Origin: Peptoniphilus_A olsenii
GTDB taxonomy: Bacteria > Bacillota > Clostridia > Tissierellales > Peptoniphilaceae
Assembly (NCBI RefSeq): GCF_040545475.1
Contig: NZ_JBEPMA010000001.1
Coordinates: forward strand, 268,815 to 332,814
Direction: 5' to 3'
DNA length: 64,000 nucleotides
A program made the position numbers and the translations under genes. A model generated the notes under the pieces. It did not search any database. It was not told the origin of the DNA and was given only the letters and a program-made list of their open reading frames with translations. The first letter of the stretch is position 1. The number at the start of each line of letters is the position of its first letter. This document shows, piece after piece, positions 9,501 to 18,466 of the stretch.

Positions 9501-9529
9501 ATTGTACTAGCACGAGAATAATTTGTCAA
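9501..9529 (-). promoter_or_regulatory. Sigma-A promoter of the Phe T-box gene
   Basis: TTGACA (9524-9529), 17-base spacer, TACAAT (9501-9506). Start of transcription near 9494. The remaining 9530-9642 holds no recognisable gene. Confidence 0.85.
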
Positions 9530-9642
9530 TAACTTTTTCAATATTTTTATACATTGATTTTATTTAAAACATTATTTCTTGTAAAATATTTAGTTAATTC
9601 CAAATCATGAGTAAGTATAATTTTCAAATTAACTTAATTTAT

Positions 9643-10365
9643 TTAGTCTGATATTTTAAATTGCGGAGCCATACTTCTCTTATGAGCAGAATTTTTATGC
9701 ATTTTATCAATTCTATTTTTTATATTTTCCTCTGGTTCTTTTTCACCTTTAATATATGAATCTAAAATATCATAAGTAAAACCCATCTCATCTTCATCAC
9801 TTTGACCCACCCAAAGTCCAGCAGAAGGCTTTTTGTTTATTACATCGCTAGGTACTCCCAATTCTTTTGCTATTTCATATATATCTGTCTTTAAAAAATT
9901 AACAATTGGCATTATATCAGCGCCCGAGTCGCCATACTTAGTTGAGTAACCTAAATACCATTCACTTGCATTTGACGGTCCTAATACTAAATAGCCAAGG
10001 TCTTGTCCATAGTAATAAAGAGTTGTCATTCTAAGTCTCGGTTTAATATTCGCCTTAGCCATAATATTATTAGAACTAAATGATGACTTAATTAACTGTC
10101 TGTAAGTTTCGGATAAGTCAATAACTTTAGTTTCGAGATTTAGTTCTTCTGCAACTTTTAATGCATCTTCTTTATCCTTTTCAATACTCTCACATGGCAT
10201 AATTAGGCCGAGTGAATTTTTTGGGAATACTTTTTTTGAAAGAGCTGCTACTACAGCAGAATCTATCCCACCTGAGAGTCCAAATATAAAACCTTTAGCA
10301 CATGTTTGTTCAGCTTTTTTTTGTAGCCAATTTATTAATTCTTGTGTAACTTTTTTATAATCCAT
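9643..10365 (-). CDS. nadE: Ammonia-dependent NAD+ synthetase
   Basis: Makes NAD+ from deamido-NAD+, ATP and ammonia. The 240-residue length fits the short NH3-dependent form without a glutaminase domain. The PP-loop SGGIDS is at residues 31-36, and the later GPSNASEW and KYGDSGAD stretches match the NaAD-binding region. It follows the yigZ-family gene by two bases and probably shares its transcript. A nicotinamidase-like gene lies elsewhere in the window (63200). Confidence 0.93.
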   Translation of the reverse strand: MDYKKVTQELINWLQKKAEQTCAKGFIFGLSGGIDSAVVAALSKKVFPKNSLGLIMPCESIEKDKEDALKVAEELNLETKVIDLSETYRQLIKSSFSSNNIMAKANIKPRLRMTTLYYYGQDLGYLVLGPSNASEWYLGYSTKYGDSGADIMPIVNFLKTDIYEIAKELGVPSDVINKKPSAGLWVGQSDEDEMGFTYDILDSYIKGEKEPEENIKNRIDKMHKNSAHKRSMAPQFKISD

Positions 10366-10367
10366 AT

Positions 10368-11015
10368 TTACTCCTCATATATTATTTTGTTCTTTATAGT
10401 AGGCAATTCAATTTGCTCTATAACTTTAAATTCAATATTTCCACTTGTTAAATCAGTCAGTTCTCCTATTACAAAACTATCATCTTCTATGTCAATTACA
10501 ATTTCTACTAAATCTGAGTATTTTTCTTTTAAAACTCTAACTTCATTATTAGTTAGAAAATTAATTATCTTTCCATGTGAAGTATAGTCATAGCTTATTG
10601 CAGTTCTATTAAATAATTTCCGAACAGTCCTTTTAGCCATATCTAAAGCAGTTGTGACGGCATTTGTATAAGCTCTAACTAGTCCTCCTGCCCCAAGTTT
10701 TGTTCCACCAAAATACCTTGTCACAATTACAAGAACATTTCTCAAATTCTCTTTTTTTAAGACTTCAAGCATTGGTATACCCGCAGTGCCACTAGGTTCT
10801 CCATCATCGGAATATCTCTGTATTAATGCATCTTCGCCAATTATATACGCATAACAATTATGTGTTGCGTCTTTATATTCGCTCGTAATATTTGATATTA
10901 TTTGTAAAGCTTCATCTTCATTTTTTACAAAAAAAGTATGACCAATAAAAATAGATTTCTTTATTTCAATTGTAGATTCAGCTTCTTTTAGAACCGAATT
11001 ATACATAAACAACAT
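10368..11015 (-). CDS. YigZ/IMPACT family protein
   Basis: 215-residue protein with the IMPACT N-terminal domain: KKSIFIGHTF near residue 20, DGEPSGTAGIP, and VTRYFGGTKLGAGGLVRAY near 105-122. A C-terminal DUF1949-like domain follows. The role is unclear; eukaryotic relatives bind GCN1 in translation control. The start is ATG 11013-11015 or ATG 11004-11006; AAAGGA lies 2 or 11 bases before them, so neither is ideal. The gene overlaps the end of hflX. Confidence 0.88.
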   Translation of the reverse strand: MLFMYNSVLKEAESTIEIKKSIFIGHTFFVKNEDEALQIISNITSEYKDATHNCYAYIIGEDALIQRYSDDGEPSGTAGIPMLEVLKKENLRNVLVIVTRYFGGTKLGAGGLVRAYTNAVTTALDMAKRTVRKLFNRTAISYDYTSHGKIINFLTNNEVRVLKEKYSDLVEIVIDIEDDSFVIGELTDLTSGNIEFKVIEQIELPTIKNKIIYEE

Positions 11016-12288
11016 AATCCTTTAACATTTCAATCTCGTCTTCTTTTAGTGATAGATCAATGTATATCCCATCATCAAGATACATTGGTCTAACTTCAAA
11101 TTCATCTACTAATTTAAAAAGCTGGTCGGTATCATCGTATGGAAATTTTAATTTTACATCTTTGTACTCATCAATTAAATTTTCTTCAATAACCTTTAAA
11201 ATTTTATCCATATTTTTATCTTTTTTTGCTGAGATAAAAATTTTCTTGTCTGGAGCTATATATCTCGGCAAATTTACATTTTCAATATTAACTTTATCAG
11301 ATTTATTAAATACTGTTATAATATTCTTATCTAAAACTCCAATATCCTTAAGAATTGACATAGTAGTCTTATATTGGATTTCAATATCTTCACTAGAAGC
11401 ATCAATAACATGCAAAATCAAGTCCGAATATTTAATTTCTTCAAGTGTCGATTTAAAGGCTTCAACTATTTTAGTTGGGAGTTTAGATACAAAACCAACA
11501 GTGTCAGATATAATAAATTCTCTGCCAGAAATAAGTCTTGCTCTTCTTGAGCTAGGATCAAGAGTTTCAAAAAGCATATTTTTTACAGAAACTTCCCTAG
11601 AATCCTCAAGCTTTAATCTATTTAAAATTGTAGATTTTCCCGCATTAGTATACCCCACTAAGGATACTACTGCCATTTTACTATTAATTCTTTTATTTCT
11701 AGTAGTATCTCGAGTCTTTTTTGCTTTCTCAAGCTTATCCTTTATTTTATCTATCTCTCTTTGAAGTCTTCTTCTATCTGTTTCAATTATTTGTTCCCCA
11801 GGACCTCTTGTCCCTATACCTCCACCTGTTCTCGACCATCCATCTATGCCTAAAAGTCTAGGCATTTGATACTCTAGCCTTGCAAGTTCAACTTGTAATT
11901 TAGCTTCATATGTTGTTGCTCTTAACCCAAAAATATCTAAAATTAGATTTGTTCTATCTACAACTTTCTTTTTTATTTTTTTCTCTAGATTTCTCACTTG
12001 GATTCCTGAAAGTTCATCGTTAAATACAATAGCATCTACTTCTAGTTTTTCTGCCATGTCTTTTATTTCAAAAACTTTACCAGAACCTATTAAATACTTA
12101 GGATTAAATTTTTCTATATTTTGAGTAACTTCCCCAACAACTTCAGCACCATCAGCTTTAACTAGCTCACTTAGTTCTTCCATTGAAGTTTTTAGAGAAT
12201 GAGGAAAAGCTCCCAAATTTGTTCCAACAGTTATTACCTTTTCAATTTTCTTTTGTGAATTTAAATTTTCTAAAAAAACATTATCCAT
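10999..12288 (-). CDS. hflX: Ribosome-splitting GTPase HflX
   Basis: 429-residue GTPase that binds the 50S subunit and splits stalled ribosomes. The N-terminal HflX domain contains the glycine-rich GIGTRGPGEQ segment and a helical linker. The G domain then has G1 GYTNAGKS (around residue 213), G3 DTVGF and G4 NKSD. Length and motif order match the family. It heads the minus-strand run hflX, yigZ-like, nadE. Confidence 0.95.
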   Translation of the reverse strand: MDNVFLENLNSQKKIEKVITVGTNLGAFPHSLKTSMEELSELVKADGAEVVGEVTQNIEKFNPKYLIGSGKVFEIKDMAEKLEVDAIVFNDELSGIQVRNLEKKIKKKVVDRTNLILDIFGLRATTYEAKLQVELARLEYQMPRLLGIDGWSRTGGGIGTRGPGEQIIETDRRRLQREIDKIKDKLEKAKKTRDTTRNKRINSKMAVVSLVGYTNAGKSTILNRLKLEDSREVSVKNMLFETLDPSSRRARLISGREFIISDTVGFVSKLPTKIVEAFKSTLEEIKYSDLILHVIDASSEDIEIQYKTTMSILKDIGVLDKNIITVFNKSDKVNIENVNLPRYIAPDKKIFISAKKDKNMDKILKVIEENLIDEYKDVKLKFPYDDTDQLFKLVDEFEVRPMYLDDGIYIDLSLKEDEIEMLKDYVVYV

Positions 12289-12394
12289 ACTCTAATTATA
12301 CCAATAAAATCGGAAATTAAAAACTTTATGCCTTTTATCCTTTAAAATAGTATTTAAATATATAAAATGGTATAATTAAAAATAGGAGGACTGT

Positions 12395-15214
12395 ATGAAA
12401 AAATTGACACATTTATCAATAAATTTTAAGAAACTACATAAAAGAGATAAAATAAAAGTAATTTTATTGACACTTTTATTAATATTAATGATTATATTTT
12501 CACTCTTAATTACAATAATTATTTCAATTGTTACAAAAACTCCTGCGACAAATTTAGAAAATCTTACAAATTCATTTAACCAAACCTCCTATATTTATTC
12601 CAAAGACAATACTTTGCTAGAAAAAGTTGAATCACTAGAATATAGGACTTTGATTGGTCTTGATGAAATGCCCAAGTATGTTCAGAATTCTTTTATAGCA
12701 ATTGAAGATCACCGTTTCTACACACATAAAGGACTTGATCCAATAGGAATTGCTTCTTCTGTACTCACAAATATAAAGAGTGGTGCCTTAGTTCGTGGAG
12801 GTTCAACTATAACCCAACAACTCGTTCGTTCAGTTTATCTCTCAAATGCCAAAACTATGGATAGAAAAATTCAGGAAGCTTATTTATCACTGAGAGTTGA
12901 GAATATGCTAACAAAAGACGAAATACTAGAAGCGTATCTAAATAGAATAAATTTAGGACAAGGAGCATACGGAATTGAAGCTGCCGCCCAAACATATTTC
13001 TCAAAAAATGTAAATGAACTTAATATCGCTGAAGCCGCTCTACTTGCAGGAATACCAAAATCTCCTACAAACTATTCTCCTTTTAAATCTATTCCTCAAG
13101 AATTTCTACAAGATGATTCTAATATTGTTGGAACTAGGATTGTAGATGGACAAAAATATTATCTTATATTAAACGAAGAAGCTTTTAACAGACAAAAAAT
13201 AGTTCTAAATAGAATGAAAGAACTTGGTTATATAGATGATATCCAATATGAGAGGGCCAAAAATTTTGATATAATAGCAGATTTAAAACCAAAAAACTTT
13301 AAAAATCACACCATGAGCTCCTACTCAACAGATTATATTAAAAATGAGGCTTCTAAATATCTTGCCGATTACTATAAAATAAGTTTAAATGAGGGAGAAC
13401 ATAAACTCTTTACTGGTGGATATAAAGTATACTCTTCTATAGATGAGGATTTGCAAAATAATTTAGAAGAAAAATATTCTCTTTTTCAAGAATATCTTCT
13501 AGATTTTAGTTCATCTAAAGGTGCAAGAATGTTAGATTTAAAGTTTGACGCTGACAATAACATTATTTTTAATGACGAAATATTATATTTTAACAGAAAT
13601 TCTCATTTTGATGAAAACTTTAACTTTATAATTCCAAAAGATTCCTACAATATCTCTAGTCACGGAGATTTGAAAATAAATAGTTCATATTTTAAAAAAA
13701 CTGGCGATAAATTAGATATTATCGATTTATATATAATAAATGACAAGAAAATTTTACAAACATATGAAATTGGTGATTTGCAGATAGATGAACATTCTTA
13801 TGATTTGAAAAATGACTATTTAATAATTGACGGTTCATATATTAAAGAATTAGATAATTTCTATAGAATAGATGATAATCATAATTTAATAATCTCAAAT
13901 AATTACTATACTTTTAATCCAGAACCAATTATCCAGCCTGAATCTTCGATGATTGTAACTGATAATTCTTCTGGATTTGTAGAAGCAATTATAGGTGGCC
14001 TAGATATAAACTCTAAGAACGCAAAAATTTTAAATAGAGCTACAAGTTCACATAGACAGCCAGGAAGTATAATAACTCCTTTTACTGTATATCTACCTGC
14101 TTTATTAAACGGAAAAACACTGGGAGATGTTTACGATGACATCCCCCTAACTATTGATGAAATGTTTTGGCCTCATAACTACTATGATTCATTTAAAGGT
14201 TTAATGACAGTTAGACAAGCCATTGAAAATTCATCAAATGTGATTAATGTACTAATTTTGCAAGAAATAGGACAAGATAAATCAAAAGAAATACTAGAAA
14301 AATTTAGAATAATAAAAGAAGATGGTGATGACTTCTTCGTTACACAATCAGAAAACCCAAAAAAACACGACGACAATTTAGAATCTCTAGCTCTTGGAAA
14401 TATGCAAATTGGTACTACTTTAGCTGAAATTTCTAATATGTATTCTACTATTGCAAACGATGGAATAAAAAAGGAACAAACATCAATAATTAGAATCGAA
14501 GATGCTAGTGGAAATATAATAATTGACAATTCTAATAAATCAACTAGATTATTTGAAGATAAAATATCTTATCTATTAAAAGATTCATTTATTAGAAACA
14601 CAAAATACGGTAATGCAAAAAATGCTCGCATAGGAAATAGTGAAACTGCTGCATATGTTGGACAAAATAAATTCAATTCAGACTATTGGATAAGTGGATT
14701 TACAAATAATAAAACAGTTTCATTGTGGCTTGGTGCTGATACTCAAAAAATATCATTAACTTCTAATCCATCATCAATAGTAAAGCTTTTTAACATTATG
14801 ACTCAAGATATTGAAGACAATGCGGTTTTTGCAGATGATCCTCACTATATTGTAAAAAGATATATTTCCACAAAAAGTGGAAAATTAGGGAATAAATTGA
14901 CTGAATATGCAAATTCAGGGTATACAGAAAAATATATAGCTGGAACTGAACCCACAGAAGATGACGATATGTTTAAAAAATATTTAATATGCAAAGACTC
15001 AAATAAAATTGCAACACAGTTTTGCCCAAGCGAATCAGTATTATACACTGTCCGTTTTGAAAGGAAAGAAAAATATAACCCGAAAGAGCATTATGGAATA
15101 TATCCAGATGATTATATGGAAATCCCAAAATCTTTCTGTAATATCCATACACGAGAATGGAGTAAAGAGCAAGAAGAAGATAATGAGGATAATAATATGA
15201 ACAACAACAATTAA
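12395..15214 (+). CDS. Class A penicillin-binding protein with inactive transpeptidase domain
   Basis: 939-residue bifunctional-type PBP: N-terminal membrane anchor (about 22-46), GT51 glycosyltransferase, long linker, and a C-terminal penicillin-binding fold. The GT51 motifs are intact: EDHRFYTHKG with Glu104, RGGSTITQQ (134-142), RK..E with Glu161, and EAYLNRINLG. The transpeptidase motifs are not. SxxK is S558-I-I-T561 (Lys lost), SxN survives as S613-S614-N615, and the KTG position (about 748-750) reads N-S-E. It should polymerise glycan but not cross-link peptides or bind beta-lactam normally. Start ATG 12395 follows AGGAGG. Confidence 0.9.
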   Translation: MKKLTHLSINFKKLHKRDKIKVILLTLLLILMIIFSLLITIIISIVTKTPATNLENLTNSFNQTSYIYSKDNTLLEKVESLEYRTLIGLDEMPKYVQNSFIAIEDHRFYTHKGLDPIGIASSVLTNIKSGALVRGGSTITQQLVRSVYLSNAKTMDRKIQEAYLSLRVENMLTKDEILEAYLNRINLGQGAYGIEAAAQTYFSKNVNELNIAEAALLAGIPKSPTNYSPFKSIPQEFLQDDSNIVGTRIVDGQKYYLILNEEAFNRQKIVLNRMKELGYIDDIQYERAKNFDIIADLKPKNFKNHTMSSYSTDYIKNEASKYLADYYKISLNEGEHKLFTGGYKVYSSIDEDLQNNLEEKYSLFQEYLLDFSSSKGARMLDLKFDADNNIIFNDEILYFNRNSHFDENFNFIIPKDSYNISSHGDLKINSSYFKKTGDKLDIIDLYIINDKKILQTYEIGDLQIDEHSYDLKNDYLIIDGSYIKELDNFYRIDDNHNLIISNNYYTFNPEPIIQPESSMIVTDNSSGFVEAIIGGLDINSKNAKILNRATSSHRQPGSIITPFTVYLPALLNGKTLGDVYDDIPLTIDEMFWPHNYYDSFKGLMTVRQAIENSSNVINVLILQEIGQDKSKEILEKFRIIKEDGDDFFVTQSENPKKHDDNLESLALGNMQIGTTLAEISNMYSTIANDGIKKEQTSIIRIEDASGNIIIDNSNKSTRLFEDKISYLLKDSFIRNTKYGNAKNARIGNSETAAYVGQNKFNSDYWISGFTNNKTVSLWLGADTQKISLTSNPSSIVKLFNIMTQDIEDNAVFADDPHYIVKRYISTKSGKLGNKLTEYANSGYTEKYIAGTEPTEDDDMFKKYLICKDSNKIATQFCPSESVLYTVRFERKEKYNPKEHYGIYPDDYMEIPKSFCNIHTREWSKEQEEDNEDNNMNNNN

Positions 15215-15225
15215 AGGAGGATTTT

Positions 15226-15402
15226 ATGAAAATATTGCCTAAAGTTATAAAATTTGTAGTAGCGAAAAAATTATTAAAAAATAAAAAAAAGAGAAGATTT
15301 AAAAGAACAATGCGAAAAAGAGCCTTGAAACATCCGCTATCGAGTTCAAAAATCCTTTATCGCGCATCTAGAATCAAATTTAGAAATAAATTCTTAAAGT
15401 AA
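15226..15402 (+). CDS. Small highly basic protein, 58 residues
   Basis: Short gene 11 bases after the PBP, with AAAGGAGG placed five bases before ATG 15226 and its own terminator just after the stop. The product is extremely rich in Lys and Arg, with a run KNKKKRRFKRTMRKR in the middle, and has no signal peptide. It is not recognised. The strong ribosome site and tight placement make it a likely real gene co-transcribed with the PBP; nucleic-acid or membrane-surface binding is only a guess. Confidence 0.7.
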   Translation: MKILPKVIKFVVAKKLLKNKKKRRFKRTMRKRALKHPLSSSKILYRASRIKFRNKFLK

Positions 15403-15407
15403 AATGT

Positions 15408-15432
15408 AAAAGCTCCCAAGGGAGCTTTTTTA
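15408..15432. terminator. Bidirectional terminator between small basic protein and macro-domain gene
   Basis: Perfect stem AAAAGCTCCC/GGGAGCTTTT with a two-base loop and T-runs on both strands. It serves the convergent genes at 15226 and 15430. Confidence 0.9.
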
Positions 15433-15933
15433 ATAGTTACTATTTATTTCATTTAAAATATCAAATATATTTTGATCTAATGTTGCTATAGTTATATCCA
15501 TATCATTATTTGTTAAAAATTCTTTTATTGTATTAACTGCAATTAGGGCAGCTTCTCTTTTAGGATAACCATAAATCCCTGATGAAATAAGTGGAAAAAC
15601 TATAGACTTTAAACCTTCTTTTTTTGCCAAATGAAGAGAAGATAAATAAGCTTTTTTCAAAATTTCATCTTCATTTCTATTTCCATCAAAATAAACAGGT
15701 CCTACAGCATGAATAATATATTTTGCTTGTAAATTATAACCTTTTGTAATCACAGCTTCTCCTGGTTCAATTGGAGCAAGCTTGTCACATTCTTTTTGCA
15801 AATCATCAGAATTTGCAGCCTCAAAAATTACACCACAAACTCCACTACCTCTTTGTAAATTTGCATTGGCAGCATTTACAATTGCATCAACATTAAAGTC
15901 AATAATACTTTTTTTCTCAATTTTAAGAGTCAT
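15430..15933 (-). CDS. Macro-domain protein (ADP-ribose or O-acetyl-ADP-ribose hydrolase type)
   Basis: 167-residue single macro domain. The ADP-ribose pocket signatures are visible: DAIVNAANANLQRGSGV near the N-terminus and FPLISSGIYGYP in the C-terminal half. MacroD/YmdB-type members remove ADP-ribose or deacetylate O-acetyl-ADP-ribose. Start ATG 15933 is preferred over ATG 15951, since GGGGTG stands just before it. Standalone gene, convergent with the PBP operon. Confidence 0.88.
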   Translation of the reverse strand: MTLKIEKKSIIDFNVDAIVNAANANLQRGSGVCGVIFEAANSDDLQKECDKLAPIEPGEAVITKGYNLQAKYIIHAVGPVYFDGNRNEDEILKKAYLSSLHLAKKEGLKSIVFPLISSGIYGYPKREAALIAVNTIKEFLTNNDMDITIATLDQNIFDILNEINSNY

Positions 15934-16050
15934 AATGCACCCCATAATCATTAACTCTTATGTACAAAATAAAAATATACTTTATAATCTTATATTAATG
16001 ATAATACTTTTTATACCACTTTTGCAAATATATTTAATAATAAAAATATA

Positions 16051-16089
16051 AAAACTATCTCTTATCATAACTAATAAAGAGATAGTTTT
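16051..16089 (-). terminator. Terminator after the NhaC gene
   Basis: Stem AAAACTATCTCTT/AAGAGATAGTTTT with a 13-base loop and flanking T-rich sequence, downstream of the antiporter stop codon. Confidence 0.8.
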
Positions 16090-16110
16090 ATATTAATCAT
16101 CATTTAAAAT

Positions 16111-17613
16111 TTATGCACGACTACCATATTTTTTAACAGTTAAGTTCTTCAAAATTAATAGAATTATCACAAGTGCCATAAAACCCACAGGCACTGTTAA
16201 AAGTGGCTTATCTAAAAATCCTGAAACTAAAAATCCAATTGCTGAAGCCATTCCAACTGACAATGCATATGGTAATTGACTGGAAACATGAGCTATATGA
16301 TCACAACCCGCTCCAGCTGACGAAAGTATTGTAGTGTCCGAAATTGGTGAACAATGATCTCCAAATACTGAACCAGAAAAAATTGCAGCCAAAATTACTG
16401 TTAAATAATGCATATGATTAGTATGATTTAAGATAGGAACCATTATAGGAATCAATATTCCGAAAGTCCCCCAAGCAGTACCTGTAGAGAAAGACAAAAA
16501 TGCTCCAACAATAAAAATAATTACAGGCAAAATCCACATAGGCATTGTAGAATTGGTTATAATAGAAGCAATATAAGAGCCTGTATTTAAATAATCATCG
16601 CTCGTTATACCTCCAATAGTCCATGCCAAACTAAGTATTACAATTGCAGAAATCATAGTCTTCATACCATCAACTAAACCATCCATGAATCCATTAAAAG
16701 TTAAAAGTTTTCTTGGAATATATAATAAAAAAGCAACTATAAGTGCACTAAAAGAACCTATAACTAATGCTAAATTAACATCTGCGTTACCAAAAGCAGT
16801 AGCAAGGTCATTTTTGCCCTCGAATAAACCTCCTGTTCTTAGCATCATTAATATTGTTATAGCAATTAACGTTACAATAGGCAGTATTAAATCAAAAACC
16901 CTTCCATCTTTTGAATACTTGTAACCAACATTTTCTTTTTCAATAATTCTTGATGTGTCATTAAGTTCGTATTTTTGCATGATACCAATCTCATCTTTTG
17001 AAAAAGCAAAATAAATAACAGTAATAAGTGTCAACAATACATAGGCATTTATAGGAATTGTACTCAAAAATACATTCATTGGATTCGCAACACCAGTATC
17101 ACCAATAACAGCAATAACTGATGCAGCCCAGCTTGATACTGGTGCTATTATACAAACTGGAGCAGCAGTAGAGTCTATTAAATGAGCTAATTTAGCCCTA
17201 GAAACTTTATTTTCATCTATAATAGGTTTCATAACAGCACCCACTGTCAAACAATTAAAATAGTCATCTATAAAAATAAGCATTCCTAAAAAAGTAGTGG
17301 CTAATTTTGCCGAAGTTTTATTTTTTATTTTAGAGCTTGCCCATTTACCATAAGCAAAAGATCCACCAGCCATATTCATAACCATAACTAAAGAGCCTAA
17401 TAAGGCTAAAAACACAATCATTAATGCATTATCACCAAGTTTTGTACCCATCAGCTGAAATACTGTTTCAAGAGCTGTGATAATGTCGCCATGTGCGTAA
17501 ATAAGTCCACCAGAAATTATTCCAATCAAAAGTGATGTAATAACTTCTTTTGTAATTAAGGCAAGTGCGATTGCCATAATTGGTGGTACTATTGATAATA
17601 TACCAAATTCCAT
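16111..17613 (-). CDS. NhaC-family Na+/H+ or organic anion antiporter
   Basis: 500-residue membrane protein with about 11-12 hydrophobic segments, of the NhaC (COG1757) family. Typical stretches are IDDYFNCLTVGAVM, SSWAASVIAVIGD, STGTAWGTFGILIPIM and SVFGDHCSPISDTTILSS. Members exchange sodium for protons, or malate for lactate, at the cytoplasmic membrane; the substrate cannot be read from sequence. Monocistronic, followed by its own terminator. Confidence 0.88.
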   Translation of the reverse strand: MEFGILSIVPPIMAIALALITKEVITSLLIGIISGGLIYAHGDIITALETVFQLMGTKLGDNALMIVFLALLGSLVMVMNMAGGSFAYGKWASSKIKNKTSAKLATTFLGMLIFIDDYFNCLTVGAVMKPIIDENKVSRAKLAHLIDSTAAPVCIIAPVSSWAASVIAVIGDTGVANPMNVFLSTIPINAYVLLTLITVIYFAFSKDEIGIMQKYELNDTSRIIEKENVGYKYSKDGRVFDLILPIVTLIAITILMMLRTGGLFEGKNDLATAFGNADVNLALVIGSFSALIVAFLLYIPRKLLTFNGFMDGLVDGMKTMISAIVILSLAWTIGGITSDDYLNTGSYIASIITNSTMPMWILPVIIFIVGAFLSFSTGTAWGTFGILIPIMVPILNHTNHMHYLTVILAAIFSGSVFGDHCSPISDTTILSSAGAGCDHIAHVSSQLPYALSVGMASAIGFLVSGFLDKPLLTVPVGFMALVIILLILKNLTVKKYGSRA

Positions 17614-17675
17614 CTTTTCTCCCCTTTTTCTAATTTAAATATCATTGTATGATAAAAACAAAAATTTTTCAAGAT

Positions 17676-18362
17676 TTAATCTCTCATATTGTCTCTATAT
17701 TTAGCCATTACTTCAGAAAATATCTCTGAACTTGATGGTGGAGTATAAGTTATAGCATTGGCACCAGTCTGAATTGTTTCCATGATATGATCATCAGTAT
17801 GACCTCCAGTAGCTATAATTGGAAATTCAGAACCTAATATTTCCCTACATTTTCGAACTAATTCTGAAGTCTTTAAGCCACCAGCTACATTTAAAACCCT
17901 AGCCCCTGCATTAACTTTTCCTAAAATATCGTCATTTAATGAAATAACAGTAGCTAGAACGGGAATATCTAATGATTTAGATAAAAGTTTAATATTATCA
18001 TTCTTCATAGGTGCATTAACTACTACACCCATCGCACCCAATAGCTCTGCTTGAAGAGCAATATTCAAAGAACGAAGTCCTTTAGTAGTTCCGCCGCCAA
18101 CTCCAACAAATACAGGTACTGAAGCAGTTTCGACTACTGCACTTACTATTTTTAATTGCGGAGTAAACGGATAAACCGACATTATAGCCTGAGCGTTATT
18201 ATTACATATCACAGGAATATCGTTAGTAAAAATTAAAGATTTTATCCTCTTACCCATAAAGTTAATTCCGCTAGCTCTATAAGTAACTTCTGGCACACTT
18301 ACTTGTCTTTTTCTAAGTTCTGTCTCGATACTTGGCACAAATTTTTTTAATTTATTTTCCAT
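17676..18362 (-). CDS. TIM-barrel protein of unknown function
   Basis: 228-residue protein with the pattern of a small (beta/alpha)8 barrel. Glycine-rich turns VFVGVGGGTTKG (near 85-95) and IIATGGHTDD (near 185-195) resemble phosphate-binding loops of HisA/HisF-like and related enzymes. Start ATG 18362 follows GAGGGGG; the longer frame has no ribosome site. No pathway partner is adjacent, so the reaction is unknown. Confidence 0.6.
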   Translation of the reverse strand: MENKLKKFVPSIETELRKRQVSVPEVTYRASGINFMGKRIKSLIFTNDIPVICNNNAQAIMSVYPFTPQLKIVSAVVETASVPVFVGVGGGTTKGLRSLNIALQAELLGAMGVVVNAPMKNDNIKLLSKSLDIPVLATVISLNDDILGKVNAGARVLNVAGGLKTSELVRKCREILGSEFPIIATGGHTDDHIMETIQTGANAITYTPPSSSEIFSEVMAKYRDNMRD

Positions 18363-18466
18363 TATTATTTTCCCCCTCACCTATTATATTTTAAACTATA
18401 ATTCAATTTATTAATAGAATTATTTATGTTATTATATACAGTATAATAGGAATATAGGAGGAAAAT

